Source: Paracidovorax citrulli (GTDB taxonomy: Bacteria > Pseudomonadota > Gammaproteobacteria > Burkholderiales > Burkholderiaceae_C). From it: a stretch of 64,000 nt of DNA. The stretch covers positions 1 to 64,000 of the forward strand of contig NZ_FNEY01000006.1 in assembly GCF_900100305.1 (NCBI RefSeq), in the 5' to 3' direction. The translations under genes were made by a program, and so were the position numbers. The notes under the pieces are model-generated. The model saw nothing but the letters and a program-made list of their open reading frames with translations, was not told the origin of the DNA and did not search any database. Positions 18,541-28,900 of the stretch are shown here, piece after piece (position 1 is the first letter of the stretch; each line of letters opens with the position of its first letter).

Positions 18541-19431
18541 ATGAGATGGGAAGGCAATCGCGAATCGGACAACGTCGAGGACCGCCGTGACGAAGGCGGC
18601 GGCGGCGGTGGAGGCGGCTTTCCGGTGTTCGGGGGACGCAGCATCGGCATCGGCACCATCGTCGTCGCGCTGATCGGCGGATGGGTGTTCGGCATCAATC
18701 CCCTGACCATCCTCGGCCTGCTGAGCGGCGGCGGGCCGCCCGCCCACGTGCAGACCCAGCAGGCCCCGGCCCACCGGCCGCCGGCGGACGACACCATGGG
18801 CCGGTTCGTTTCCACCGTGCTCGCGGACACCGAAGACGTCTGGGCCGATGTCTTCCGCCAGAACGGCTCGACCTACCAGAACCCGCGGCTCGTCCTGTTC
18901 CGCGGCACCACGCCCACCGCCTGCGGCCGGGGCGAATCGGCCATGGGCCCGTTCTACTGCCCGGCGGACCGCAAGGTCTATATCGACCTGGGTTTCTACG
19001 AGACGCTCAAGAACCGGCTCGGCGCCCCGGGCGACTTCGCCCAGGCCTACGTGATCGCGCACGAAGTGGGCCACCACGTGCAGAACCTCCTGGGCATCAG
19101 CGGCCGGGTGGACCAGATGCGCGGCCGGGTGAGCCAGGTGGAATACAACCATCTCTCCGTGCGCCTGGAACTGCAGGCCGACTGCTTCGCGGGCGTCTGG
19201 GCGCACCATGCGCAGAACGCGCGGCAGATCCTGGAGCAGGGCGACGTGGAAGAGGCCATGAACGCCGCCGCCAGGATCGGCGACGACGCGCTGCAGCGCG
19301 CAGCGGGCCGAGCGGTCGTCCCGGACAGTTTCACCCACGGCTCCAGCGCCCAGCGCCAGCGCTGGTTCCAGACCGGCCTGCAGGGCGGAAGCATCAAGGC
19401 CTGCGATACCTTCTCTGTCAGGAGCCTTTGA
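18541..19431 (+). CDS. Putative neutral zinc metallopeptidase (YpfJ/KPN_02809 family)
   Basis: This 296-aa protein of the zinc_peptidase superfamily (PF04228-type) starts MRWEGNRESDNVEDRRDEG, followed by a run of eight glycines. A membrane helix follows (SIGIGTIVVALIGGWVFGI), so it is anchored with the catalytic part outside. The zinc motif is HEVGHHVQN (about aa 178), with a downstream ELQADCFAGVWA whose Glu probably completes the site. Other family phrases are GPFYCPADRKVYIDLGFY and AAARIGDDALQ. A GTG nine bases upstream is in frame, but the ATG matches the family start. Function in bacteria is not well defined. Confidence 0.88.
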   Translation: MRWEGNRESDNVEDRRDEGGGGGGGGFPVFGGRSIGIGTIVVALIGGWVFGINPLTILGLLSGGGPPAHVQTQQAPAHRPPADDTMGRFVSTVLADTEDVWADVFRQNGSTYQNPRLVLFRGTTPTACGRGESAMGPFYCPADRKVYIDLGFYETLKNRLGAPGDFAQAYVIAHEVGHHVQNLLGISGRVDQMRGRVSQVEYNHLSVRLELQADCFAGVWAHHAQNARQILEQGDVEEAMNAAARIGDDALQRAAGRAVVPDSFTHGSSAQRQRWFQTGLQGGSIKACDTFSVRSL

Positions 19432-19540
19432 ATCCAAGGGTTTGATGCTATCGAAAATGCAGCAAAAAATGCCACCCCGCCGGCCGTGCGGACGTTCCCG
19501 TGGCCTCGGGGAAGGGCTGGTGCGACAATAACGGCCGCAC

Positions 19541-21010
19541 ATGACAAGTTCTTTCTCCAATTTATCGCTGGCCGAGCCGCTGGCGCGCGCCGTGGCCGAG
19601 ATGGGCTACACGTCGATGACCCCCATCCAGGCCGAGGCCATCCCCGTGGTGCTCACCGGCCAGGACGTGATGGGCGCCGCGCAGACCGGCACCGGCAAGA
19701 CGGCGGCGTTCTCGCTGCCGCTGCTGCAGCGCCTGCTCAAGCACGAGAACAGCTCCACCTCCCCGGCGCGCCATCCCGTGCGCGCCCTGGTGCTGCTGCC
19801 CACGCGCGAACTGGCCGACCAGGTCGCCCAGCAGATCGCCCTCTACGCCAAGTACACCAAACTGCGCAGCACCGTGGTCTTCGGCGGCATGGACATGAAG
19901 CCCCAGACGCTGGAGCTCAAGAAGGGTGTGGAAGTCCTCGTGGCCACTCCGGGCCGCCTGCTGGACCACATCGAGGCCAAGAACGCGGTCCTGAACCAGG
20001 TCGAGTACGTGGTGCTCGACGAGGCCGACCGCATGCTGGACATCGGCTTCCTGCCCGACCTGCAGCGCATCCTGAGCTACCTGCCGAAGACGCGCACCAC
20101 GCTGCTGTTCTCGGCCACGTTCTCGCCGGAGATCAAGCGACTGGCGGGCAGCTACCTGCAGAACCCGGTCACCATCGAGGTCGCCCGCCCCAACGAGACC
20201 GCCTCCACGGTCGAGCAGCGCTTCTACAGCGTGAACGACGACGACAAGCGCCGCGCCATCCACCACGTGCTGCGCACGCGCGGTGTCAAGCAGGCCTTCG
20301 TCTTCGTCAACAGCAAGCTGGGCTGCGCGCGCCTGTCGCGCACCCTGGAGCGCGAAGGCCTGAAGGCCGCCGCGCTGCACGGCGACAAGAGCCAGGACGA
20401 GCGCCTGAAGGCGCTGGACGCCTTCAAGCGCGGCGAGGTGGATCTGCTGGTGTGCACCGACGTCGCGGCCCGCGGCCTCGACATCAAGGACGTGCCTGCG
20501 GTGTTCAATTTCGACGTGCCCTTCAACGCCGAAGACTACGTGCACCGCATCGGCCGCACGGGCCGCGCGGGCGCCTCCGGCCTCGCCGTCACGCTGGTGT
20601 CGAGCAGCGATGCCCGGCTGGTGGCCGACATCGAGAAGCTCACGAAGAAGAAGATCGATCTCGAGGCCCTGGAAGTGGAAGAGGACCGCCCGCGCGGCCG
20701 CTTCAACGACGGCCGCCGCGGCTGGCGCGACGACGAGTCCGGCGGCGATGCGCGTGGACGGCGGGACAGCCGTGGCGAAGGCCGTGACTCCCGGCCGCAG
20801 GGCGGCTACCGCACGCCCGCCGCCGCGCGCGATCCGTTCTTCGACAAGCCGTACGAGGCACCGTCGGCCGAGGCGGCGCCCACCTGGGAGGCCGCCTCCC
20901 GGCAGCAGCCCGCGCGCAGCGGCATTTCCGCCAACATCAAGCCCAAGCGCAAGGTCGCCGCGCTCTTCAAGGCCGCCATGCCGGCCGTGGAAACGCCGTC
21001 CGGCCAGTGA
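19541..21010 (+). CDS. rhlE: DEAD-box ATP-dependent RNA helicase, RhlE-like
   Basis: This 489-aa RNA helicase has all core motifs: GYTSMTPIQAEAIP (Q motif), AQTGTGKTAAF (I), PTRELADQV (Ia), VLDEADRML (II), FSATFS (III), ARGLDIKDV (V) and YVHRIGRTGRAG (VI). The C-terminal tail from about residue 390 is Arg/Asp/Gly-rich and ends in a basic segment (ANIKPKRKVAALFKAAMP), as in RhlE proteins that help ribosome assembly and RNA decay. It is transcribed convergently with apaH. RhlE is the best guess among betaproteobacterial DEAD helicases; the symbol is less certain than the family. Confidence 0.93.
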   Translation: MTSSFSNLSLAEPLARAVAEMGYTSMTPIQAEAIPVVLTGQDVMGAAQTGTGKTAAFSLPLLQRLLKHENSSTSPARHPVRALVLLPTRELADQVAQQIALYAKYTKLRSTVVFGGMDMKPQTLELKKGVEVLVATPGRLLDHIEAKNAVLNQVEYVVLDEADRMLDIGFLPDLQRILSYLPKTRTTLLFSATFSPEIKRLAGSYLQNPVTIEVARPNETASTVEQRFYSVNDDDKRRAIHHVLRTRGVKQAFVFVNSKLGCARLSRTLEREGLKAAALHGDKSQDERLKALDAFKRGEVDLLVCTDVAARGLDIKDVPAVFNFDVPFNAEDYVHRIGRTGRAGASGLAVTLVSSSDARLVADIEKLTKKKIDLEALEVEEDRPRGRFNDGRRGWRDDESGGDARGRRDSRGEGRDSRPQGGYRTPAAARDPFFDKPYEAPSAEAAPTWEAASRQQPARSGISANIKPKRKVAALFKAAMPAVETPSGQ

Positions 21011-21021
21011 CCGGCGGCACG

Positions 21022-21044
21022 TCCGGGCCTCCGGCGGGCCCGGA
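21022..21044. terminator. Hairpin between convergent rhlE-like and apaH genes
   Basis: TCCGGGCC (21022-21029) pairs with GGCCCGGA (21037-21044) around a 7-base loop. There is no T tract on either side, but the position between two converging stop codons suggests a shared termination or transcript-end structure. Confidence 0.35.
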
Positions 21045-21046
21045 TC

Positions 21047-21889
21047 TCAGCCAGGTGCCTGCGCCTGCTCGCAGCGCACGCTGATGTGCTCGCGCTCGGC
21101 CAGCGTGGCACCGAACCGCACGGCGCTGAGGCAGCCTCCCCAGACACAACCCGTATCCAGCGCCAGCAGGTCCGGCCGGTTCATCCAGCCGAGCGTGGAC
21201 CAATGCCCGAATGCCACCAGCGTGCCGCGCGTGCGCCTGCCGGGCGCATCGAACCACGGAACGAGGCCGTCCGGCGCGGCATCCGCCGCCTCGCTGCTGT
21301 CGAAATCCATGCGGCCGTCGGGCGTGCAGAAACGCAGCCGCGTCAGCGCGTTCACGATGGCCCGCCAGCGGTCCATGCCGGACAGTTCGTCGCTCCACCG
21401 GTCCGGTGCATTGCCGTACATGGCGTGCAGGAATTCCGGCAGCGCATCGCCCTGGAGCCTTGCCTGCACTTCGGCGGCGTGCTCCAACGTGGCGTCGGCC
21501 GTCCAGGAGGGCAGCACGCCCGCGTGCACCATCAGCAGCCGTTCGCCCGCCAGCCGGTGTTCGCGCGCCAGCGGCTGCCGCTTCAGCCAATCCAGCAGCG
21601 CATCCCGGTCGGGTGCCTGCAGCACCCCGGCGAGGGTGTCGCGCCGTGACGGCTTGCGCGCGCCGTGGGCGGCGGCCAGCAAATGCAGATCGTGGTTTCC
21701 GAGCAGGGCGCGGAGGCTGTCGCCGCCCCGTGCACAGCGCCGCAGCACTTCCGCCGATTGCGGACCGCGGTTCACGAGGTCTCCCAGCAGATAAACCGTG
21801 TCGCGGCTGGGGGAGAAATCCACGGTGTCGAGCAGGCGCTGCAGCGCCGCGTCGCAGCCTTGAATATCGCCAATGCAGTAGAGGGCCAT
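21047..21889 (-). CDS. apaH: Bis(5'-nucleosyl)-tetraphosphatase, symmetrical
   Basis: This 280-aa metallophosphatase splits diadenosine tetraphosphate into two ADP. Calcineurin-type metal motifs are present: GDIQGC near the start, GDLVNRGPQS, LGNHDLHLLA, MVHAGVLPSW and FGHWSTLGW. YLLGDLVNRGP is characteristic of ApaH. The length matches E. coli ApaH. It faces the RhlE-like gene convergently and is divergent from the H-NS-like gene across 220 bases, so its promoter must lie in that gap. It is not next to ksgA or other partners seen in enterobacteria. Confidence 0.95.
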   Translation of the reverse strand: MALYCIGDIQGCDAALQRLLDTVDFSPSRDTVYLLGDLVNRGPQSAEVLRRCARGGDSLRALLGNHDLHLLAAAHGARKPSRRDTLAGVLQAPDRDALLDWLKRQPLAREHRLAGERLLMVHAGVLPSWTADATLEHAAEVQARLQGDALPEFLHAMYGNAPDRWSDELSGMDRWRAIVNALTRLRFCTPDGRMDFDSSEAADAAPDGLVPWFDAPGRRTRGTLVAFGHWSTLGWMNRPDLLALDTGCVWGGCLSAVRFGATLAEREHISVRCEQAQAPG

Positions 21890-22052
21890 GGGAGTATGGG
21901 GCCGTGGGCGGCACGTTTTATGGAAGAGCGCTATTGTGATTCACCGAGAAAGCCCTGGCAGGCGGCCGGGGCGAGGGCGGGATTCGAGAGGTTTCCGCTT
22001 TCAAAGTTCCCGTCGGGCTCCATAGGGTTTGTTTCGGTGAATACCCGGAAAC

Positions 22053-22082
22053 CTGCACGTAATCAAAAATAGTTTCTATAAT
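22053..22082 (+). promoter_or_regulatory. Sigma-70-type promoter for the H-NS-like gene
   Basis: A perfect -10 TATAAT (22077-22082) is preceded, 18 bases upstream, by a poor -35 match CTGCAC (22053-22058). The surrounding 22060-22082 stretch is AT-rich, unusual in this window, and the gene starts 27 bases downstream. Confidence 0.5.
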
Positions 22083-22109
22083 GCGAGCCTTGTTATCCAC
22101 TCCACACTC

Positions 22110-22409
22110 ATGACCGACATGAACACCAGCTACAAGGAACTGCTGAAGCAGCGCGAACAACTCGAGCAGCAAATCAACGAGGCACGGCGCCGCGAGTTGT
22201 CGGATGCGATCGCCCAGGTGCGTTCGCTCGTGTCCGAGTACGGCCTCAAGGCGGAAGACGTATTCCCTTCGGGCCGCGCACGCAGCGCGAGCGCCGGTAC
22301 CAAGGTGGCCCCGAAATACCGCAATCCCGCCACTGGCCAGACCTGGACGGGCCGCGGAAAGGCGCCCAAGTGGATCCAGGGCGAAAATCGCGAACAATTC
22401 GCCATCTGA
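22110..22409 (+). CDS. H-NS-family nucleoid-associated protein
   Basis: This 99-aa DNA-binding protein has an N-terminal coiled-coil dimerisation segment (YKELLKQREQLEQQINEARR) and a C-terminal H-NS domain with PKYRNPATGQTWTGRGKAPKW. The TWTGRGKAPKW sequence is the AT-hook-like DNA-binding loop common to the short BpH3/H-NS types of beta-proteobacteria. It should silence or compact AT-rich DNA, such as acquired genes. It is a single gene with an AT-rich promoter and its own terminator, so self-regulation is plausible. Confidence 0.93.
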   Translation: MTDMNTSYKELLKQREQLEQQINEARRRELSDAIAQVRSLVSEYGLKAEDVFPSGRARSASAGTKVAPKYRNPATGQTWTGRGKAPKWIQGENREQFAI

Positions 22410-22477
22410 TGGCGCAGCCAGGCCGGATGCTTCGCACTGGCCACCGTGCCAGCCGGCCTTTCCCGTAGAGCTGACTC

Positions 22478-22500
22478 AACCCGCCTCCGGCGGGTTTTTT
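22478..22500 (+). terminator. Rho-independent terminator of the H-NS-like gene
   Basis: AACCCGCC (22478-22485) pairs with GGCGGGTT (22489-22496) around TCC and is followed by TTTT. It is 69 bases after the stop codon. Confidence 0.9.
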
Positions 22501-22576
22501 ATTGTCTTCGGCCACTTGCCGATCGGGTTGCCATGGTGATTCCCCAGGCCATTCCGGCGAGGATGAATACCTGCAT
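22499..22576 (-). CDS. Candidate 25-aa hydrophobic small ORF
   Basis: In the gap before acnA, a minus-strand ATG at 22576 follows GAGGAATCGGTGC, a good ribosome site at proper spacing. It encodes MQVFILAGMAWGITMATRS and six more residues, ending at a TAA at 22499. The first half could form one short membrane helix, like known bacterial micro-proteins. No family was recognised, and chance occurrence is quite possible. Confidence 0.2.
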   Translation of the reverse strand: MQVFILAGMAWGITMATRSASGRRQ

Positions 22577-22967
22577 GCACCGATTCCTCTTCGCAGGAGG
22601 CTGGCCGTGAATGCACAGCCCGGCCTTTTGTCGATTGCCAGGCCGTCCGTCTTCCCCACCTCGGCAATGGCGCAATGCGCTGGCTGTCCGTTCCGACAGG
22701 TATGCACGCGGGCGCCGCGGTGCCTCGGCAATATCTGCCACGCGCGTGCTTAACACATTTTCTGCTGTGCTATTGCAGGAGTTTGGCGCTTTCCATGTGC
22801 GCGATGGATTCCACCCGCGGGCGGAGCGGAGCATTCCCCGCGCCGCGGGGCGCTTTCTGCGGCGCCCTGGGCTTGGGGCAGGCCCGCAGCCTTCGCCCTA
22901 CATTTGCATTGAAATCCCGGACTGCCAAAATGGGAGTGTTGTCGCCCCATTAAAGGAGTAGTGCTAC
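22577..22967. other. Non-coding stretch upstream of acnA
   Basis: About 390 bases without a recognisable gene. Short open frames on both strands have no family features. The 3' end carries the acnA ribosome site (AAAGGAGTAGTGCTAC before the ATG). The leader is long for a housekeeping gene and could hold regulatory sites or a small RNA; none was identified. Confidence 0.5.
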
Positions 22968-25859
22968 ATGGCCTCGAAGTCCCCCGTGGTTCCGCGCCAC
23001 GCGTTCGCATCCACTTTGCAGACATTCACCACCGGGTCGGGTAAAAGCGGCCAGTTCTATTCCCTGCCCGCCCTGGCGCGGAAGTTCCCCTCCGTCCGGC
23101 GGCTGCCGGTATCGATCCGCATCGTTCTGGAGTCCGTCCTTCGCAACTGCGACGGGCTGAAGGTGACGCCCGAGCACGTGGAGCAGCTCGCGAACTGGCA
23201 GCCCGTCGCCGACCGGAAGGACGAGATTCCCTTCATCGTGTCGCGCGTGGTGCTGCAGGATTTCACCGGCGTGCCCCTGCTGGCCGACCTGGCCGCGATG
23301 CGCAGCGTGGCGCAGCGCCTGGGCAGGAAACCCAAGAAGATCGAGCCGCTCGTTCCGGTCGATCTCGTGGTGGACCACTCCATCATGGTCGATTACTACG
23401 GCACCAAGAAGGCCCTGGACCTGAACATGAAGCTCGAATTCCAGCGCAACCGCGAGCGCTACGAATTCATGAAGTGGGGCATGCAGGCGTTCGACACCTT
23501 CGGGGTGGTGCCCCCGGGCTTCGGCATCGTCCACCAGGTGAACCTGGAATACCTCGCGCGCGGCGTGCACCAGCGCGCCGATGGCGTCCACTACCCCGAC
23601 ACCCTGGTTGGCACGGACAGCCACACGACCATGATCAACGGCATCGGCGTGGTCGCCTGGGGCGTGGGCGGCATCGAGGCCGAGGCCGCGATGCTCGGGC
23701 AGCCGGTGTACTTCCTCACGCCCGACGTGGTGGGCTTCGAGCTCACGGGCCAGCTGCGCGAGGGCGTGACGGCCACCGACCTCGTGCTGACGGTGACCGA
23801 GATCCTGCGCCGCCACAAGGTGGTGGGCAAGTTCGTGGAGTTCTTCGGCGAGGGCACGCGCACGCTGTCGCTGCCCGATCGCGCGACCATCGGCAACATG
23901 GCGCCCGAGTACGGCGCCACCATGGGCTTCTTCCCGGTGGACGAGAAGACCATCGACTACTTCAAGGGCACGGGCCGCACCAAGGCGGAGATCGAAGCCT
24001 TCGAAGCGTACTTCCGCGCGCAGGGCCTGTTCGGCGTGCCCAAGGCGGGTGAGATCGACTACTCGCAGGTGGTGCGGCTGGACCTGGGCGACGTCACCCC
24101 GAGCCTCGCGGGTCCCAAGCGCCCGCAGGACCGCATCGAACTCGGCAAGGTGAAGGAGCAGTTCACGGCGCTCTTCTCCAGGCCGGCCGCCGAAAGCGGC
24201 TTCAACCGCCCCGCCGAGCTGCTGCACACGCGCCACCACATCCATCGCGGCGAGGAGGAAGTCTGCGAGGACGTCCCCGACGAGAAAGATGCACCCGCGG
24301 GCGGCCCGCGCTTCCTGGTGGAGATGGAGCACAACAAGCCCAAGCTCGCGGTCAAGCACGCCGATCCGTCCATCCGCCTGCCGGCCAAGGGCTCCGACCC
24401 GACGATCGGCAACGGCGACGTGCTGATCGCCGCCATCACGAGCTGCACGAACACCTCGAACCCGAGCGTGCTGCTGGCCGCCGGCCTGCTGGCCAAGAAG
24501 GCCGTGGAGGCGGGCCTGAAAGTCCAGCCGCACATCAAGACCTCGCTGGCCCCCGGCTCGCGCATCGTCACGCAGTACCTGAGCGAAACCGGCCTGCTGC
24601 CCTACCTCGAGAAACTGGGCTTCGCCGTGGCGGGCTACGGCTGCACGACCTGCATCGGCAACGCGGGCGACCTCGCGCCCGAGATCAACGATGCCATCAC
24701 GGGCAGCGATCTCGTCTGCGCCGCCGTGCTCTCGGGCAACCGCAATTTCGAGGCGCGCATCCATCCCAACATCAAGGCCAATTTCCTCGCGAGCCCGCCG
24801 CTGGTGGTGGCCTATGCCATCGCCGGCACGGTGCTGCGCGACCTGATGACCGAGCCGGTAGGCAAGGGGCGCGGCGGCCGTGACGTGTACCTGGGCGATA
24901 TCTGGCCCGGCAGCGACGAAGTGCACCAGCTCATGAAACATGCGATGAACGGCAAGGCGTTCCGAGAGAACTACGGCAAGGTGAAGACCGATCCGGGAGC
25001 CCTCTGGGGCAAGATCCAGGGCGTATCCGGCGACACCTACAACTGGCCCGCGAGCACCTACATCGCCGAGCCGCCGTTCTTCGCCAACTTCGCGCTGGAG
25101 GCGTCGGAAGGCGCAAGCGCCTCGGTGCTGGGCGCGCGCATCATGGCCCTCTTCGGCGACTCGATCACCACCGACCACATCTCGCCGGCCGGGTCGATCA
25201 AGGAAACCTCGCCCGCCGGCCAGTGGCTGCTGCAGCACGGCGTGATGAAGCAGGACTTCAACAGCTACGGCGCGCGCCGCGGCAACCACGACGTGATGAT
25301 GCGCGGCACGTTCGCCAACGTGCGCATCAAGAACCTCATGATCCCGCCGAAGGAGGACGGATCGCGGGAGGAGGGTGGGCTGACCATCTTCCAGAACGAG
25401 GGCTCCCACCAGGGCACGAAGATGTTCATCTTCGACGCGGCGATGCAGTACATGGCGCAGAACACGCCCACCGTGATCTTCGCCGGCGAGGAATACGGAA
25501 CCGGCTCCAGCCGCGACTGGGCGGCCAAGGGCACGCAGCTGCTGGGCATCAAGGCAGTGGTCGCGCGCAGCTTCGAGCGCATCCACCGCTCCAACCTCGT
25601 GGGCATGGGCGTGCTGCCGCTGCAGTTCCGGGGCGCTGACTCCTGGGAATCCCTGGGGCTGCGGGGCGACGAAACCATCGATGTGGTGCCGGATCCGGCG
25701 CTCACGCCGCAGAGCGACGCGCGGCTCGTGATCCGCCGCGCCGACGGCTCGCAGCAGGAGGTGACGGTGACGCTGCGCATCGATACGCCCATCGAGGTGG
25801 ACTACTACCGTGCCGGAGGCATCCTGCCCTATGTGCTGCGCCAGTTGCTGACCGCCTGA
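22968..25859 (+). CDS. acnA: Aconitate hydratase A
   Basis: This 963-aa [4Fe-4S] enzyme of the TCA and glyoxylate cycles interconverts citrate and isocitrate. The cluster cysteines are visible in [10 protein letters not shown] (about aa 492) and [14 protein letters not shown] (about aa 558 and 561). Substrate-binding blocks include [27 protein letters not shown] and [16 protein letters not shown], the last in the C-terminal swivel domain. The overall order is of AcnA/IRP1 type and not AcnB. The length is slightly above E. coli AcnA (891 aa), mostly from insertions in the middle region. A strong ribosome site (AAAGGAG) precedes the ATG. It stands alone with a long upstream gap. Confidence 0.96.
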   Translation: MASKSPVVPRHAFASTLQTFTTGSGKSGQFYSLPALARKFPSVRRLPVSIRIVLESVLRNCDGLKVTPEHVEQLANWQPVADRKDEIPFIVSRVVLQDFTGVPLLADLAAMRSVAQRLGRKPKKIEPLVPVDLVVDHSIMVDYYGTKKALDLNMKLEFQRNRERYEFMKWGMQAFDTFGVVPPGFGIVHQVNLEYLARGVHQRADGVHYPDTLVGTDSHTTMINGIGVVAWGVGGIEAEAAMLGQPVYFLTPDVVGFELTGQLREGVTATDLVLTVTEILRRHKVVGKFVEFFGEGTRTLSLPDRATIGNMAPEYGATMGFFPVDEKTIDYFKGTGRTKAEIEAFEAYFRAQGLFGVPKAGEIDYSQVVRLDLGDVTPSLAGPKRPQDRIELGKVKEQFTALFSRPAAESGFNRPAELLHTRHHIHRGEEEVCEDVPDEKDAPAGGPRFLVEMEHNKPKLAVKHADPSIRLPAKGSDPTIGNGDVLIAAITSCTNTSNPSVLLAAGLLAKKAVEAGLKVQPHIKTSLAPGSRIVTQYLSETGLLPYLEKLGFAVAGYGCTTCIGNAGDLAPEINDAITGSDLVCAAVLSGNRNFEARIHPNIKANFLASPPLVVAYAIAGTVLRDLMTEPVGKGRGGRDVYLGDIWPGSDEVHQLMKHAMNGKAFRENYGKVKTDPGALWGKIQGVSGDTYNWPASTYIAEPPFFANFALEASEGASASVLGARIMALFGDSITTDHISPAGSIKETSPAGQWLLQHGVMKQDFNSYGARRGNHDVMMRGTFANVRIKNLMIPPKEDGSREEGGLTIFQNEGSHQGTKMFIFDAAMQYMAQNTPTVIFAGEEYGTGSSRDWAAKGTQLLGIKAVVARSFERIHRSNLVGMGVLPLQFRGADSWESLGLRGDETIDVVPDPALTPQSDARLVIRRADGSQQEVTVTLRIDTPIEVDYYRAGGILPYVLRQLLTA

Positions 25860-25970
25860 CGGGCGCGCTGCCGGACGGACCGGCGGCAGCCGGCCGGCCG
25901 GCGGGATCGATACACTTGTGACGATATGTTCAATCCATAAATCCGTCACGGCCGCCCCATCGACCCCTCC

Positions 25971-28900
25971 ATGCGCCTGTTCCGCCCGCCGTCCTCCGGC
26001 TCCTTCCTTCGCGCCCTGTTCTCCGAAAGCCCGGCGGCCACTGCCGTGCTGTTGGTGGTCGGCATGGCGGCGATGTTCATCCCCGTCATGCAGTTGCTGG
26101 ACACGGGGCTGGGCGGCCCCTACGTCGTCGAGCAATTCCTGGACATGGTGGCGGTGCTGATCGGCGTGCTGGCCGTGTCGGTATCGCTGCACATGCTGGA
26201 TGAAAGCGCCCAGGGCCGCGCCAACATCCTGGTGGCGGGCTTGGCGACTGCCGCCGTCTGCAACTTCCTCCATGGCGTCCTGCCGCACCAGCCGCTGGGG
26301 ACGGGCCAGGACGCACAGGTGGCGGTTTCGCGCTATTTCTCCCTCTGGGGGCATGGCGTGGAGTCGGTGACGCTGCTGCTGTTCGCCCTGCGTGCTTCGG
26401 CCGCGGGCCCGGGCATGGCCTGGGCCCTGGTGTCTGCCCTGGCGTCCCTGGCCATCGCCTGGACGGCCACGACGGACGTGCCGCGCGACTGGCTGGTGGC
26501 TGCGGGCCATGCCCCGCTACGCATCGCCGCGCTGGTGTCCGGGACGCTCATGGCCCTGTCCGCGTGCCTGTTCTACGGCATGCGCCAGCGCCGCACGGAC
26601 GCTTCGGTGAAACGCCATGGCCGGCGCCGCACCATGGCCGCCGCCGCCGTGTCGATGGCGGCGGCGCAGTTCCTCATGGCGGTTCCGCCGGAGCGGTTCT
26701 ACTGGGCCCGCATGCTCGCGCACGCCCTGCACGTGGCGGGCTATGCCCTCTTGTTCCAGGCGGTCTTCATCGCCGGCATACGCATGCCCTACGCCCGGCT
26801 GCGGGAGGCGGAGTCCCGCCTGCGCGAAAGCGAGTCGCGCCTGCAGTTGCTCGGTCGCAACCTGCCCGACAGCGTGCCCTACCAGATGGTCCGCGAGCCC
26901 GACGGCCGCCGTCGGTTCGTCCACATGGGCGAGGCGCTGGAGCGGCTCGTGGGGGTGAGCGCCGCCGACGTCATGGAGGATGCGCAGCGCCTGTTCGACC
27001 GCATCGATCCCGAAGACCGGGCGGCCCAGGCCGAGGCGGATGAAGTCTCCTACCGCACGATGGGCGTGGGGGAGTCGGTGGTGCGCATGCGGCGCATGGA
27101 CGGCGCGCCGCGGTGGATACGGCTGAGTTCCTCGCCGCGGCTGCTGCAGGGGGGCAGCGGCCGCGTCATCTGGGACGGCGTCCTCACCGACGTGACGCAA
27201 CAGCGGGAGGCCCAGGACCTGAGCCGGGCGCACGAAATCCAGCTCGCCAGCCTGCTGGGCCGCATGCCGGGGGGCATTTCCCGGCTCGACCGCGACCTGC
27301 GCATCCTCTACGTCAATCCGTCGCAGGCCCAGTGGCTGCGCCGCACACCGCAGGAGCTGGAGGGGCAGCGTGCTTCCGACGTCCTGTCCGCGGAACTCTT
27401 GCAGTCCTTGCATCCGCACATGCTGCAGGCCCTGCAGGGGCGGCCGGTGGTGTTCGACTACCGCTCGCCCTACAGGGGGGCCGGGCCGGAGTTCTTCCAC
27501 ACCACCATCATTCCGGAAACCGGGCCGGACGGGCGCGTCGTGGCGATCATGGTGTTCGCCGTCGATGTGACGGAGCAGAAGCACCTGGCGCTGGAGCTCA
27601 GCCAGCAGCGCTCGCGGCTCGCCAGCCTCGTCAACGCCATTCCGGACGTGGTGTTCCTCAAGGACGCTGCCGGGCGCTACCTCTCCTGCAACCCGGTGTT
27701 CGAGCGTTACCTGGGCCGGCGCGAGCGCGACATCGTCGGACTGGGCGACGAGGAACTGATGACTCCCGTCGAAGCCGCCCGCGTGCGCCAGCTCGACGAG
27801 CGGGCGATGGCCGCCTGGCAACCCCTGGTGTACGAGGAAACGCTCACCTTCGCCGAGGATGGCTATGCCGGCTACTTCGAAACCATCAAGACCCCGATCC
27901 GTGACATGCACGGGCACGTCACGGGATTGCTCAGCGTGAGCCGCGACATCACCGACCGCAAGAAGGCCGAGCAGCAGATCGAGCTGCTGGCCTTCTTCGA
28001 CGCCCTCACCGGGCTGCCGAACCGGCGCCTGCTGCTGGACCGGCTGCAGCGGGCCGGCGCCGCCTGCCAGCGCAACGAGAAGCTGGGTGCGCTGCTGTTC
28101 ATCGATCTGGACAACTTCAAGGACCTCAACGATACGCTCGGGCACGACATGGGCGACCGCCTGCTGGTGCAGGTGGCGCAGCGGCTGCAGGAGTGCGTGC
28201 GCACCTCCGATACCGTGGCCCGTTTCGGGGGCGACGAATTCGTGGTCATGCTCGAAGGCCTGGACGCCGACACCGCCCTCGCGGCGCTGCAGGCCGAGCA
28301 GGTCGCGGAGAAACTGCTCGCGCAGCTCAACCGGCCCTTCGAGATGGGCGCGCAGCAGCACTACAGCACGCCCAGCATCGGCATCACCCTCTTCGGCGAC
28401 CAGCGGCGTACCGTGGACGAACTGCTCAAGCGCGCCGATCTCGCCATGTACCAGGCCAAGGCCGCGGGCCGGAACACCCAGCGGTTCTTCGATCCGGACA
28501 TGCAGGCCCAGGTGACAGCGCGTTCGCAGCTGGAGTCCGACCTCCGCCAGGGCATCGCGCGGCATGAACTCACCGTGCACCTGCAGCCGATCGTGGACGG
28601 CAGCACGCGCCTGTGCGGCGCGGAAGCGCTCGTGCGCTGGCGGCACCCCGTGAAAGGCCTGATCAGCCCCGCGGATTTCATCCCGCTCGCCGAGGAGACC
28701 GGCCTCATCCTCCCGCTGGGCCGGCAGGTGCTGCAGACCGCGTGCGAGCAACTCGTGCGCTGGGCCACGCACCCCGCCACGGCGTCGTTCACCATCGCGG
28801 TGAACGTGAGCGCCCGCCAGTTCCGCCAGCCCGATTTCGTGGCGGAGGTGCTGGGAACGCTCGCGGGCACCGGGGCGAACCCGCAGCGGCTCAAGCTCGA

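Noticed and set aside
22611-22961. 116-codon plus-strand frame directly before acnA
   Set aside because: No family features or ribosome site, Arg/Pro-rich; probably untranslated leader.
22950-26510. A 1186-codon minus-strand open frame opposite acnA
   Set aside because: Antisense shadow of the aconitase gene, with no recognisable domain and His/Arg/Ala-rich composition.
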